Numbered from the stretch's first letter, positions 30,467-40,407 are shown. The stretch: 64,000 nucleotides of DNA from Nodularia sp. (in: cyanobacteria) (GCA_007692755.1 REBL01000159.1:1-64000); one strand, 5' to 3'. Notes: generated from the letters alone by a model not told the origin. Numbers and translations are program-made.

Positions 30467-31564
30467 ATGTCAGTTTTAGCAGCGATCGCAGTCTTGGCTG
30501 TTCTGATCTTGGTACACGAGTTGGGACACTTTACCGCAGCTCGTTCTCAAGGTATTCTCGTTAACCGCTTTTCTTTAGGGTTTGGCCCAGTTCTGTGGAA
30601 GTACCAAGGGCCACAAACCGAATATGCTATCCGTCTCTTTCCCTTGGGCGGTTTTGTCGGCTTTCCCGATGATGACCCAGATAGCGATATTCCCCCCAAT
30701 GACCCGAATTTGCTGCGTAACCGGCCAATTTTCGACCGAGCGATCGTCATCAGCGCCGGAGTGATCGCCAATTTAATCTTTGCCTATTTCCTCTTGGTAA
30801 CTCAAGTCAGCCTCATCGGTGTCGGACAAGCTAGCGCCCCAGGAGTTTTAATTCAACAACTAGCCCCAGAAGTCAGTTCTGTCGCTACCGAAGCCGGAAT
30901 TCAACCAGGAGATGTCATCTTAGCCGCTGATCAAAGAGAATTTGGTACAGAGCTAAAAGACATTGAAGCTTTCAGAGACATCATTAAAAATAGTCCTGGT
31001 CAGTCTGTGCAACTAGAAATTGCCCGTGGCGACCAAAAACTGTCAGTGAATGTAGTTCCTGAAGATAAGCCAGCCGGAGGTAGTATAGGCATCGGACTAG
31101 CTCCCAATGGTGAAGTTGTTCGCCGTCCCGTCAACAATATAGGACAAGCTTTAAACATTGGTGCTAGCGAATTTCAGCGCCTTGTCACCCTGACAGTGCA
31201 AGGATTTGGACAACTAATCACTAACTTCGGCGAAACGGCGAGTCAAGTAGCCGGGCCGATTAAAATTGTACAAATTGGTTCCAATATCGCCCAAAATGAC
31301 ACAGGTGGTCTGTTTTTCTTTGCGGCCTTAATCAGCATTAACTTGGCAATTATCAATATCTTGCCTTTACCAGCTTTAGACGGTGGACAACTGGCATTTT
31401 TGCTGATTGAAGGTGTACGTGGTAAACCATTACCTAACCGGATTCAAGAAGGTGTGATGCAAACTGGTTTAGTGCTACTTTTAGGGCTAGGTATTTTTCT
31501 GATTGTTAAAGAAACTAGCCAGTTAACTTCTCAATTAGATTGGGTGCAAAAGTTATTCCAGTGA
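30467..31564 (+). CDS. rseP: Site-2 intramembrane zinc metalloprotease RseP
   Basis: HELGHFTAAR zinc motif, PDZ, NILPLPALDGGQLAFLLIE. Confidence 0.95.
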   Translation: MSVLAAIAVLAVLILVHELGHFTAARSQGILVNRFSLGFGPVLWKYQGPQTEYAIRLFPLGGFVGFPDDDPDSDIPPNDPNLLRNRPIFDRAIVISAGVIANLIFAYFLLVTQVSLIGVGQASAPGVLIQQLAPEVSSVATEAGIQPGDVILAADQREFGTELKDIEAFRDIIKNSPGQSVQLEIARGDQKLSVNVVPEDKPAGGSIGIGLAPNGEVVRRPVNNIGQALNIGASEFQRLVTLTVQGFGQLITNFGETASQVAGPIKIVQIGSNIAQNDTGGLFFFAALISINLAIINILPLPALDGGQLAFLLIEGVRGKPLPNRIQEGVMQTGLVLLLGLGIFLIVKETSQLTSQLDWVQKLFQ

Positions 31565-32229
31565 GTGTGACCCGGAAATCCCCATCTTTGAAGCAACGGG
31601 CGTTAGAAATTCTCGCCCGCTTGCAGCGTCTTTATCCAGATGCAACTTGCTCTTTGAATTACTCAACGCCAGTCCAACTGCTAGTAGCAACTATTCTTTC
31701 CGCCCAGTGTACAGACGAGCGAGTTAATAAAGTCACACCAGCTTTATTTGCGCGGTTTCCTGACGCGGCTAGTTTGGCTAATGCTGACTTAGAAGAATTA
31801 GAAAATTTGGTGCGTTCTACGGGTTTTTATCGCAATAAAGCGAAGAATATTCAAGGGGCTTGTCGGCTAATTGTCAGCGAGTTTGACTCTGTAGTTCCTA
31901 ACCAAATGGAGCAATTATTGCAGCTTCCCGGTGTGGCGCGAAAAACAGGCAATGTCGTCCTAGCTCATGCTTATGGTATTAATGCTGGGGTGACCGTAGA
32001 TACTCACGTTAAGCGTTTGAGCCAACGTTTGGGTTTAACTAAATTTCCTGATCCAATCCGGATTGAGAAAGATTTAATCAAGTTGTTACCCCAAGCAGAT
32101 TGGGAAAATTGGTCAATTCGGTTGATTTATCACGGTCGTGCAGTTTGTAAAGCCCGTTCTCCTGTCTGTGAGGCTTGTGATCTGAGTGATTTATGCCCCA
32201 CTGGTAAGAAAACGTTGGTAGGAGGATAG
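31561..32229 (+). CDS. nth: Endonuclease III
   Basis: LLVATILSAQCTDERVNKVTPALFARFPDA, LPGVARKTGNVVLAHAYG, C-terminal Fe-S cysteines CKARSPVCEACDLSDLC; GTG start overlaps the rseP TGA. Confidence 0.95.
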   Translation: MSVTRKSPSLKQRALEILARLQRLYPDATCSLNYSTPVQLLVATILSAQCTDERVNKVTPALFARFPDAASLANADLEELENLVRSTGFYRNKAKNIQGACRLIVSEFDSVVPNQMEQLLQLPGVARKTGNVVLAHAYGINAGVTVDTHVKRLSQRLGLTKFPDPIRIEKDLIKLLPQADWENWSIRLIYHGRAVCKARSPVCEACDLSDLCPTGKKTLVGG

Positions 32230-32306
32230 ACGACATAAAATATCCCTAGAATTGACGGGGACAATGTAGAATAGAAAATGCTGTCTTTAAATCTGTTAGA
32301 GAGTTT

Positions 32307-32609
32307 ATGGCAAAAAAGAGTATGATTGAGCGCGAAAAAAAACGCGCCAAGTTGGTAGAAAAGTATGCTGACAAGCGAGAAGCGTTATTGGACGAATTCA
32401 AAAATGCGGAATCTCCTTTGGATAAGTTGGCAGTTCACCGGAAAATTCAACAGCTACCCCGGAATAGCGCTCCCACTCGTCACCGCAATCGTTGCTGGGT
32501 AACTGGTCGTCCTAGAGGTGTCTACAGCGACTTTGGGCTATCTCGGAACGTGCTACGGGAATGGGCGCATCAAGGTCTTTTACCTGGTGTGGTTAAGTCT
32601 AGCTGGTAG
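32307..32609 (+). CDS. rpsN: 30S ribosomal protein S14
   Basis: [24 protein letters not shown] ... [40 protein letters not shown]. Confidence 0.98.
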   Translation: MAKKSMIEREKKRAKLVEKYADKREALLDEFKNAESPLDKLAVHRKIQQLPRNSAPTRHRNRCWVTGRPRGVYSDFGLSRNVLREWAHQGLLPGVVKSSW

Positions 32610-32613
32610 TCTT

Positions 32614-32646
32614 TGGTCATTAGTTTGAACCAAGAACTAATGACCA
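32614..32646. terminator. Bidirectional terminator hairpin between convergent genes
   Basis: Perfect 12-bp stem TGGTCATTAGTT-tgaaccaag-AACTAATGACCA between rpsN(+) and the minus-strand gene. Confidence 0.6.
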
Positions 32647-32655
32647 TTGATAAAT

Positions 32656-32985
32656 TTATTCTCCACAGCAACGGTCTATGCCTAGACTGTCTAAGAGTAG
32701 ATCGCTGACGGCGTTGGCGATCGCAAACTCTCCATAAAAACTTTTGGAAAAATCAAATGCCTGCATCTCTGTGACAATGGCTATAACTAGAGATCCCAGG
32801 TCGTTTTCTCCTTCCATGCGTTGACGGACAAATATTTGCGCCGCACGTTGGGCAATTTTTTGATTGACGATTTCAGGTAAGAATTCTGTGTCTAGCCACC
32901 GTAATAAGGAATTTTGCAACCATTCTCCTTCTAGATCGGGGTTGTTAGAGGGTGGTAAGGTGATGGGTGGAATTGCTTCTGTCAT
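32656..32985 (-). CDS. Conserved cyanobacterial hypothetical protein
   Basis: 109-aa ORF MTEAIPPITLPPSNNPDLEGEWLQNSLLRWLDTEFLPE...; convergent with rpsN; start trimmed past the repeat-derived N-terminus. Confidence 0.65.
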   Translation of the reverse strand: MTEAIPPITLPPSNNPDLEGEWLQNSLLRWLDTEFLPEIVNQKIAQRAAQIFVRQRMEGENDLGSLVIAIVTEMQAFDFSKSFYGEFAIANAVSDLLLDSLGIDRCCGE

Positions 32986-33072
32986 CTTTTTTTTTAACGC
33001 AAAGGAACGCTGAGGGAAACGCAAAGGTACGCTAAGGGTTTTTTTTGGGGTTTTTTGCTTGTTTGCTTAATT

Positions 33073-33648
33073 ATGCAATATGATGTCGCTGCTATTATTC
33101 GGGGTTATGCTCAAGGTTATTTTCTCATGGCTGATGACAATACAGGCCTGGGATGGTATGGAAGTCGCGATCGCACTTTAATTCCTTTGGATGAGCGATT
33201 TCGCTACCCGAAGTCGTTACAGCGTGTTCTCAATCAAGAGCGTTTTACTGTGGCGATTAACCGTGACTTTCAGGGTGTGGTGGCTGGATGTGCTAATCGC
33301 GAAACTACTTGGATTTCACGAGAATTACAAGAGATTTACTGGTTACTTTACCAGAATGGTTACGCCTATAGTTTTGAAACTTGGCAAGGTGATGAACTAG
33401 CTGGGGGTATTTTAGGGCTGGTAATTGGCGGTGCTTTTATTGGTGAGTCGATGTTTTTCCGCATTACTGAAGGCTCGAAGGTGGCTATGGTTAAGTTGGT
33501 GGAACGGTTACGTCAAAAGCAATTTGTACTATTTGATGCCCAAATGATGAATCCCCATTTGGAAAGATTTGGTGCTTATGGTATTAGGGATGAAGAGTAT
33601 CAGGCTTTACTTAAGGAAGCGTTGCAACGTAGTTGTTATTTAATGTGA
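33073..33648 (+). CDS. aat: Leucyl/phenylalanyl-tRNA-protein transferase
   Basis: YAQGYFLMADDNTGLGWYGSRDRTLIPLDERFRYPKSLQR, YSFETWQGDELAGGILGLVIGGAFIGESMF. Confidence 0.95.
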   Translation: MQYDVAAIIRGYAQGYFLMADDNTGLGWYGSRDRTLIPLDERFRYPKSLQRVLNQERFTVAINRDFQGVVAGCANRETTWISRELQEIYWLLYQNGYAYSFETWQGDELAGGILGLVIGGAFIGESMFFRITEGSKVAMVKLVERLRQKQFVLFDAQMMNPHLERFGAYGIRDEEYQALLKEALQRSCYLM

Positions 33649-33753
33649 ACTGTGAGATTTTCTGTGACATACTCAGTATTAAATAGTATTTCACTGAGAG
33701 ATAACAAAATTGATCAGTTTATTTAAACTAGCAAATTTCTAGGTTAGCTTCAG

Positions 33754-34755
33754 ATGCACATCCCTCAAATTCCAGTTCTTAGTCCTTACGAAGCACAATG
33801 TTTTTCAAAGTATTTTAAATGTGTAGATATGCTTTTGGCAAAGAGATTCTCTCTTGGCTTTTTACCAAATGAAGAGCATATAACCTCAATTCTATGTGAG
33901 CTACTTGATGAGCATGGATCGCAGTTACATCCTCTTACCTACAGTCTTTCAGATTTGAATAATGACTTAAAGCAAAGCTGTGGACTTTTACAAGCTGATG
34001 TTTCAATTTCAACAAGTGATTATAATAAATATGAAGAGAGGCACTTTACACAATCGGATCTTGGAATTGTACTTGAGTATCAAGACTACATAGAACCTGA
34101 CTATAGTTTTAGTAGAGGTGTCTTGATTCAGGCTAAAAAATTATTTCCCTATCAAAATAGTGACTACAACTTTAGTTCAAAGTACGAGTCTTTTAAGTCA
34201 GACCAACACAACCGTCTTGACCAGTTGAATCAAATTTATGTAAAAAAAGGGTGTGGTAGTGAGTGCGTAAAATACTTGATGTACAATCCACCCTTAGAAA
34301 TAATCCCGAAATATGAACAGCAGAAAATTCTGCACAAAGAAATGGTGAGAGATGCAATAACATCGGAATTCTACTTCACTTTCGGTCTACATAGATACAA
34401 AGAACTTATTGAGAGTGATAAAGCTTCTATTCTTAGTTTGGGGTGTCTCTTTGCTTCTATTGAGGATGTACACGAACTTGCTATACAAGCAGCAGCAAGG
34501 GCTAGTAGAACTCAAAAAAGTCTGCATGAGTTTAATTTAGGTGCGCTTGTTGATGCTATCAACGTCTATGAAAGTTCGTTGTCATGGTTTTTTGTATTCG
34601 ATTTAATGATGAAAGGTGTAGGTTGTTCTTGCAAAGAGTTTCTTGATTTAGTTAGTTCTGGTAGACAGTCAAGAATAGTAGGTAATTTAGAGGTGATTCC
34701 ACCTAAATATTCTATAAAACTGAAAATCACTGCTGGAGTTGGAGAACAGAGGTAA
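33754..34755 (+). CDS. Uncharacterised protein with PD-(D/E)XK-like signature
   Basis: 333-aa ORF; NEEHITSILCELLDEHG ... SDLGIVLEYQDYIEPDYSFSRGVLIQAKK resembles E...D-(x)n-QxK nuclease cores; family not recognised. Confidence 0.6.
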   Translation: MHIPQIPVLSPYEAQCFSKYFKCVDMLLAKRFSLGFLPNEEHITSILCELLDEHGSQLHPLTYSLSDLNNDLKQSCGLLQADVSISTSDYNKYEERHFTQSDLGIVLEYQDYIEPDYSFSRGVLIQAKKLFPYQNSDYNFSSKYESFKSDQHNRLDQLNQIYVKKGCGSECVKYLMYNPPLEIIPKYEQQKILHKEMVRDAITSEFYFTFGLHRYKELIESDKASILSLGCLFASIEDVHELAIQAAARASRTQKSLHEFNLGALVDAINVYESSLSWFFVFDLMMKGVGCSCKEFLDLVSSGRQSRIVGNLEVIPPKYSIKLKITAGVGEQR

Positions 34756-34767
34756 TAGTTGCATCTC

Positions 34768-35121
34768 ATGAGTACACTCGACCAAGTGCTAAAAACTGCT
34801 CTACAATTACCCTACGAACAGCAGGAAATGCTGATCAAAATTCTGCAAAACCGCCACAATGAAAGTCGTCGGGCAGAAATTGCTGCTGATGCTCAAAAAA
34901 GCTTGGCTGATTTCCAAGCAGACAAATTTCAACCCCAGTCAGCAGAGGATGTAGTTACCGCATTGCGCCATTCTTTGCAAGATATCCCCAGTCAACAACC
35001 TGAACGGAACCGCATTATCAAGCAAATGAAAGGTTTGTTGAAGACAAATCAGCCAGCACCAACTGATGAACAAGTAAAAGCTATGCTAGAAGAACATCGG
35101 GTGGAGAAGTATCTTGAGTGA
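34768..35121 (+). CDS. Antitoxin-like protein (orphan)
   Basis: MSTLDQVLKTALQLPYEQQEMLIKILQNRHNESRRAEIAADAQKSLADFQ, typical of cyanobacterial TA antitoxins; no intact toxin follows. Confidence 0.55.
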   Translation: MSTLDQVLKTALQLPYEQQEMLIKILQNRHNESRRAEIAADAQKSLADFQADKFQPQSAEDVVTALRHSLQDIPSQQPERNRIIKQMKGLLKTNQPAPTDEQVKAMLEEHRVEKYLE

Positions 35122-35235
35122 GAGTTTTAATAGCATTGTGCCAGTCTTTGCAAGAGACAGACGCATGAGGTTTTTGGTTTTAGGCAGACGAGAAAACCAC
35201 TAGAATGGAGAGAATTAGCAACCCCATTACAACTC

Positions 35236-35499
35236 ATGCTAAAAACCATCGAAGGCATTTATCAAAATGGGCAAATTCAACTTACTGAGTTACCCCAAGA
35301 CTTGAGCGATCGCACTCAAGTTCTCGTTACCTTTCTTGATCCTAGTAAAATTGATTCTAGCAAACTACGCCAATTGATTGATCAGTTGGAGACAATTGCC
35401 GGTATTCAGCAAGGTTTTGAGGAACTCAACGCTGGTCAAACTCGCTCCATTGGAGATTTTGTTCAAGAAATGCAGCAAAAGTATGACATTTCAGGTTGA
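35236..35499 (+). CDS. Antitoxin of a RelE/ParE-type TA module
   Basis: MLKTIEGIYQNGQIQLTELPQDLSDRTQVLVTFLD; overlaps the start of the ParE-like gene. Confidence 0.7.
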   Translation: MLKTIEGIYQNGQIQLTELPQDLSDRTQVLVTFLDPSKIDSSKLRQLIDQLETIAGIQQGFEELNAGQTRSIGDFVQEMQQKYDISG

Positions 35500-35809
35500 G
35501 ATTACTCCCATAGCAGAAGCTCAAATTGAGCAAGCCTATGGCTGGTATCGAGAACGTAATCCAGAATTTGCTGATCGTTGGTTTCGAGCATTGATGAATG
35601 CTATTGCTACTCTACAAGAGAAGCCCCGACGCTGTAACTTAGCAGTTGAACACGAGATTTTTCCAGAGGAAGTCCGCCAACTTCTGTATGGAAAATCCAA
35701 AAACATCTACCGACTGCTGTTTACGATTCGAGATACGACAGTTTATATTTTGTACGTGCGCCATAGCGCCCAAGCACCACTGAGTTTAGACGACTTAGAG
35801 AACCTATAA
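35483..35809 (+). CDS. RelE/ParE family toxin
   Basis: MTFQVEITPIAEAQIEQAYGWYRERNPEFADRWFRALMNAIATLQEKPRRC...YRLLFTIRDTTVYILYVRHSAQ. Confidence 0.85.
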   Translation: MTFQVEITPIAEAQIEQAYGWYRERNPEFADRWFRALMNAIATLQEKPRRCNLAVEHEIFPEEVRQLLYGKSKNIYRLLFTIRDTTVYILYVRHSAQAPLSLDDLENL

Positions 35810-35810
35810 G

Positions 35811-36620
35811 TTAAACTTTTTCTTCTGTAACTAATGTTAAACTCACCCATTCGCCTTTATCGTTGTAGCTGCGAACCATGCGCTGGCGCAGATTAGGCTG
35901 AATTAACCAACCAACTTCTAAAAATAAAGGTTGACGCAACTGTACCTGTAACGGAGATGTGACAGACGCACCATCAGGGAGGAGTAATACTTGAACCTGC
36001 TTTTGCGGATTTTGATCAAAGTTAATAATTGAACCTTGGATAGTACCAGTGGAAGTAATTGTCCGCTCACCAAAAGTTAAACTTTGAATTAATCGCCCAG
36101 TATCATCTAATTGTAAATTGAGTTTGGTAGAGTAATGATCCGGGGAAGACCAATCTGGATATATGGTGACAGCTTCACCTTGCCATTCTCCCAATAAATC
36201 ATCTATTTGTAACGATGGGCGTTCTACTGCTTCAGTCCCAGCTAAATGTTCCCGAATTAGAGTGATTTTATCTAATTGACCAGTTTTATTAAATATTTGC
36301 ACCAAGCGTAAGCGGCGATTTTCATGAATCAAACCGAGTTCCGCCCCAAATTCTGTAAATGGTGCTAGCTGAATTGAACCTTGGGAAAAAGCACCATTGG
36401 CAAAAAATAGCGTACTCTTAGCCAGAGAACTGTATTCTAAAACTAAATCTTCTTGCCCTTGGCGGCTGACAATCTGGCGGATAGTTTGGTTATTATTCAA
36501 ACCTTCCAAGGACACCACACTTTTGATATCTTCTAAAAGTGCGCCTTGGGGTGAGAATCGGGTAAATGAACCTTGCCATTCACCGAGATTTTGCAGTAAA
36601 TATTCCCACTGAGTTGCCAT
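35811..36620 (-). CDS. DUF3598 family protein
   Basis: MATQWEYLLQNLGEWQGSFTRFSPQGALLEDIKSVVSLEGL ... DLLGEWQGEAVTIYPDWSSP two-lobed lipocalin-like pattern. Confidence 0.7.
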   Translation of the reverse strand: MATQWEYLLQNLGEWQGSFTRFSPQGALLEDIKSVVSLEGLNNNQTIRQIVSRQGQEDLVLEYSSLAKSTLFFANGAFSQGSIQLAPFTEFGAELGLIHENRRLRLVQIFNKTGQLDKITLIREHLAGTEAVERPSLQIDDLLGEWQGEAVTIYPDWSSPDHYSTKLNLQLDDTGRLIQSLTFGERTITSTGTIQGSIINFDQNPQKQVQVLLLPDGASVTSPLQVQLRQPLFLEVGWLIQPNLRQRMVRSYNDKGEWVSLTLVTEEKV

Positions 36621-36645
36621 AAATTACGTCCTGATTGCTGTAATT

Positions 36646-37560
36646 TTAATTCTTCGCAAACCGCCGCACAGCAAACAAGCTGCCCATTAATCCTACCACT
36701 GCACCGAAACTTAATAGAATTAACGGTAATAGTAAAACCTGTGCGGAACTAAGTTGCAAACCGTTGGTAATAAATTGGATAAAATCTGGTTGATTCGCTA
36801 AAGTCCGGCTGATAAACTGTTGGATTAAAGAAATGAAACTCCAAGCGATCGCACCACCAACCAAACCGAAAGTAATTCCTTGGAAAATAAACGGCAGATA
36901 AATCCAAGCAGATGTCGCCCCTACTAATTGCATAATTTCAATTTCTCGCCGTCGCGCCATGACAATCAGGCGAATGGTGGTAGTAGTGACTGCGATCGCA
37001 GTTAAAGTCAGAATAATTGTAATCGTCAAAGTAATCCAATTTAAACCCCGGTGCAACTGGGCAATGCGTTTAACGGCTTCATCTATATACTGCACAGTTT
37101 CCACACCCCGGATTTTCACCAGTTCCGTGGCTAAATTTGGCACAACCTCAGAATTTCGAGCTTTGACCTTAATCTCATCAACCAGAGGATTATCCCCTAA
37201 CTGTTGGGTCGCACCATCAATATTGGAAACGCCTAATTCCTGGACTAACTTCGTCCAAGCCTGTTCTTTCGTAATAGTTTGCATCGCCACTACATCCGAC
37301 ATTTGGGCGATCAATGGCTCAATGTTACGGGCTGGTGTATCTGGATCGAGATAAACTGAAACTTCTAACTGGCTACCAAACTGATTCAGGAGTTTTTCTA
37401 CTTGCCAAGAAGTTTGCAGACTCAAGCCAAACAAAAATAGTAACACTGTCACGGTACTGATAGCCGCCCAATTCATCCAACCGCCCCGCAGCAAACCGAG
37501 GAAAGTTTCTTTGAGTAGATAGTCAAGTTTTGTCAGAAATTTAAACACACACCACCCCAA
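36646..37560 (-). CDS. ftsX: Cell division ABC-like permease FtsX
   Basis: LEVSVYLDPDTPARNIEPLIAQMSDV, RRREIEIMQLVGATSAWIYLPFIFQG. Confidence 0.92.
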   Translation of the reverse strand: MGWCVFKFLTKLDYLLKETFLGLLRGGWMNWAAISTVTVLLFLFGLSLQTSWQVEKLLNQFGSQLEVSVYLDPDTPARNIEPLIAQMSDVVAMQTITKEQAWTKLVQELGVSNIDGATQQLGDNPLVDEIKVKARNSEVVPNLATELVKIRGVETVQYIDEAVKRIAQLHRGLNWITLTITIILTLTAIAVTTTTIRLIVMARRREIEIMQLVGATSAWIYLPFIFQGITFGLVGGAIAWSFISLIQQFISRTLANQPDFIQFITNGLQLSSAQVLLLPLILLSFGAVVGLMGSLFAVRRFAKN

Positions 37561-37698
37561 AATCTAAATTGCGTTGATCATCGTTATATCTCGAAGAAAA
37601 AATATATCTCAGGTGAATTTTGGCATCTTAACAGGGGGCTATGGGAGATTGATAGAATTGAAATAGTCGGAATTTTCACAAATTAGTCATAGATCATC

Positions 37699-38262
37699 AT
37701 GCCTTCTGAAATTGCTGTCGAGAAAAAAAAGTTAAAAAATCCGCCATTGACACTTCACTATCTAGGCGATCGCGTGCTGCGTCAAGATGCCAAGCGGATT
37801 GCGAAAGTAGACGATGAAATTCGTCAATTGGTGCGCGAAATGCTGCAAACTATGTACAGTAGCGATGGCATTGGTTTGGCTGCGCCTCAAGTGGGAATTC
37901 ATAAACAACTGATTGTCATCGATTGTGAACCAGATAACCCAGATCATCCGCCACTGGTATTGATTAACCCCACAATCAAACAGATGAGCAAAGAAGTCTG
38001 CGTGGCCCAAGAAGGGTGTTTAAGCATTCCCAACGTATATTTAGACGTAAAGCGTCCCGAAGGCGTGGAAATTGCCTATAAAGATGAATACGGCCGTCCC
38101 AAAACCCTCAAAGCTAACGACTTACTCGCGCGCTGCATTCAACACGAAATGGATCACCTCAAAGGCGTGGTATTTGTAGATCGTGTGGATAATTCCTTGA
38201 ATTTAGCTCAGGAGTTATCTAAAAATGGCTTCTCTTATCAAGCCGTGAAACCAGTAGCATAG
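37699..38262 (+). CDS. def: Peptide deformylase
   Basis: GIGLAAPQVG, EGCLSIP, IQHEMDHLKGVVFVD. Confidence 0.97.
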   Translation: MPSEIAVEKKKLKNPPLTLHYLGDRVLRQDAKRIAKVDDEIRQLVREMLQTMYSSDGIGLAAPQVGIHKQLIVIDCEPDNPDHPPLVLINPTIKQMSKEVCVAQEGCLSIPNVYLDVKRPEGVEIAYKDEYGRPKTLKANDLLARCIQHEMDHLKGVVFVDRVDNSLNLAQELSKNGFSYQAVKPVA

Positions 38263-38272
38263 GGGACATATA

Positions 38273-38476
38273 GTGTATTTAACTCCAAAAAGCGGTTTAT
38301 TTCTGGGTGGTTCTTGCATAACAGCGATCGCCGCCGTCGGTTCAGTATTTGAACTTACTTCTGGACAACCAAACTTTGGTGTTCAAGCAACTGCAATTAT
38401 CCTGGGATTGAGCATTCCCCTCACCGGATTATTTTTCTTTGCCGCAGTCAGGGATGCACGGGCTAACATTAAGTAA
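38273..38476 (+). CDS. Small two-TM membrane protein, hypothetical
   Basis: GTG-start 67-aa ORF 11 bp after def with two hydrophobic segments. Confidence 0.5.
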   Translation: MYLTPKSGLFLGGSCITAIAAVGSVFELTSGQPNFGVQATAIILGLSIPLTGLFFFAAVRDARANIK

Positions 38477-38670
38477 GCATCAGGTACATAAAAAGGTCGA
38501 GGGATGAAGGAAAAGGCAAAATTCATCCTTCCGCCTTTTATTTTTTATCTTCAGGTAGCCCAACGAACAGCAGATGCTTGATTTGCACCATGAAGACACC
38601 AAGTAGCTTTTAGTCAGGGCGTTACTGATTTGAAGTATGAACACGATTGTTGATCATGTCAAAACCCCTA

Positions 38671-38697
38671 TAGAGATGTTTCCTGGAACGTCTCTAC
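38671..38697. repeat. Diverged copy of the 28-bp GTAGAGACGTTCCATGGAACGTCTCTAC palindrome
   Basis: TAGAGATGTTTCCTGGAACGTCTCTAC; compare 62156-62183. Confidence 0.65.
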
Positions 38698-38712
38698 ATC
38701 TAAAATAAAACA

Positions 38713-39510
38713 ATGCTGTCAGAAACAACTCAACTAATACCCCTATCTCAGGGACATCTCAACTTACTAGAAGCTTGTCCGCGTAAATTTCAACACACTT
38801 ACTTAGAAAAACTCAACACGCCCTTAGATCCCAAACACGAAGAACACCAGACTTTGGGTAGTCAGTTTCACCTGCTGATGCAACAGCGAGAAATGGGTTT
38901 ACCAATTGGTAGTTTCCTGGAAGCGGATACTCAACTCCAAAGCTGGATGTCAGGTTTTACCAATGCAGCATCAGAAATTTTAACGCCAAGCGACTCTCAA
39001 ACTTTCCGTGAAAGCGAACATTACCGCATCCTGCAAGTTCAAGACTATTTGCTGACGGTTGTTTATGATTTATTCATAGCAGACAGTCAGCAAGCCCAAA
39101 TTATTGACTGGAAAACTTATCCTAAACCCCAAAATAAACGCAAATTAGAACGAAATTGGCAAACACGTCTTTATTTGTATGTATTAGCTGAGACGAGCGA
39201 CTATTTACCCAAAGATATTTCTATGACTTACTGGTTTGTCCAGTCTGAAAGTCAACCGCAAAACATTACCTTTAATTATAATTCTACCCAGCATCAGCAA
39301 ACAGCTAAGAAACTTAATCAACTTTTGCATAAATTAACGGATTGGTTAGAAGATTACCAAAGAAATCAACTATTTCCCCAAGTACCGGAAAATAGTAAAG
39401 ACTGTGATTATTGTCATTTTGCTGCACGTTGCAATCGCACACAAGCCAGCGCAGAAAATCAGAAAAATTATTTACCCCATCTTGCCAATATTCAAGAAGT
39501 AGCTCTCTGA
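38713..39510 (+). CDS. PD-(D/E)XK (RecB/Cas4-like) nuclease family protein
   Basis: LEACPRKFQHTYLEKL, IIDWKTYPKPQNKRKLERNWQTRLYLYVLAE, C-terminal CDYCHFAARC. Confidence 0.8.
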   Translation: MLSETTQLIPLSQGHLNLLEACPRKFQHTYLEKLNTPLDPKHEEHQTLGSQFHLLMQQREMGLPIGSFLEADTQLQSWMSGFTNAASEILTPSDSQTFRESEHYRILQVQDYLLTVVYDLFIADSQQAQIIDWKTYPKPQNKRKLERNWQTRLYLYVLAETSDYLPKDISMTYWFVQSESQPQNITFNYNSTQHQQTAKKLNQLLHKLTDWLEDYQRNQLFPQVPENSKDCDYCHFAARCNRTQASAENQKNYLPHLANIQEVAL

Positions 39511-39526
39511 ATTGTAGGTAAATTAT

Positions 39527-40156
39527 ATGAAAAGCTTTGATGAATCTGATTTGATCTATGTTCGTGAATTAGGGATAGATGATATTTCACCCGTTTATCA
39601 CTTGGGAGAACAGCTATTTACTAGCGATTTATATCCTTATTTATATCGCACCTGGGACGAATGGGAGGTAATTGGACTTTACAATACAGACCCAGAATAT
39701 TGTCTGGTTGCGGAAACCGATGGAGAATTAGCAGGGTTTGTTTTAGGAACTATCATCACCAAAGCATCCTGGACTTATGGTTATATATTGTGGCTAGCGG
39801 TGAATCCAAAATTTCAGCGTCGGGGAGTAGCAGATAAATTAGTTGATAAAGCGATCGCGCGGATGATTGAAGACGGGGCGCGGTTTATGCTAGTGGATAC
39901 AGATCCTACCAACAATCCAGCAGTTAAGTTCTTTAACCGCAAAGGATTTGGAAACATCCGCCAGCATATTTTCTTATCAATGAATTTAAGCAAGCATGAA
40001 CATTATGGCAGACTAATTGATTACGAACATCAAAAAGCCGAAAGAGCCGGTTACAGGCGAACCCGTCCAGCAATTCGCACCCGTAAACCTGAAGGAGTTG
40101 CTAATGAAATAATTCTCAATCCCCTAGTAAATGAAACTCAAATAAATGATGAATAA
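39527..40156 (+). CDS. GNAT family N-acetyltransferase
   Basis: AGFVLGTIITKASWTYGYILWLAVNPKFQRRGVADKLVDKAIARMIEDGARFMLVDTDPTNNPAVKFFNRKGF. Confidence 0.9.
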   Translation: MKSFDESDLIYVRELGIDDISPVYHLGEQLFTSDLYPYLYRTWDEWEVIGLYNTDPEYCLVAETDGELAGFVLGTIITKASWTYGYILWLAVNPKFQRRGVADKLVDKAIARMIEDGARFMLVDTDPTNNPAVKFFNRKGFGNIRQHIFLSMNLSKHEHYGRLIDYEHQKAERAGYRRTRPAIRTRKPEGVANEIILNPLVNETQINDE

Positions 40157-40186
40157 ACACTAATGTCATCTTGAAAAAGGCGAATT

Positions 40187-40221
40187 TTCTACCTTCTACC
40201 TTCTACCTTCTACCTTCTACC
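40187..40221. repeat. Heptamer STRR (TTCTACC)5
   Basis: Five exact TTCTACC units. Confidence 0.9.
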
Positions 40222-40407
40222 TTTGTGTACTTTGCGCCCTTTGTGGTTCGTTTATCATATCCATTTCAATAATCTCACATAATTTCACAGATAGGACTAC
40301 TATTTGATTTTTGAACACACCCTACAAGACTTATTGTTTTATAAATCAAACCGAATTCCTAGAGTTGAATTTATTTTCACCAACTAATTTAATTTTTAAT
40401 AAACTCC

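Noticed and set aside
35236-35809. Antitoxin/ParE-like TA pair as a novel system
   Set aside because: Recognisable ordinary type II TA module; annotated but not considered new.
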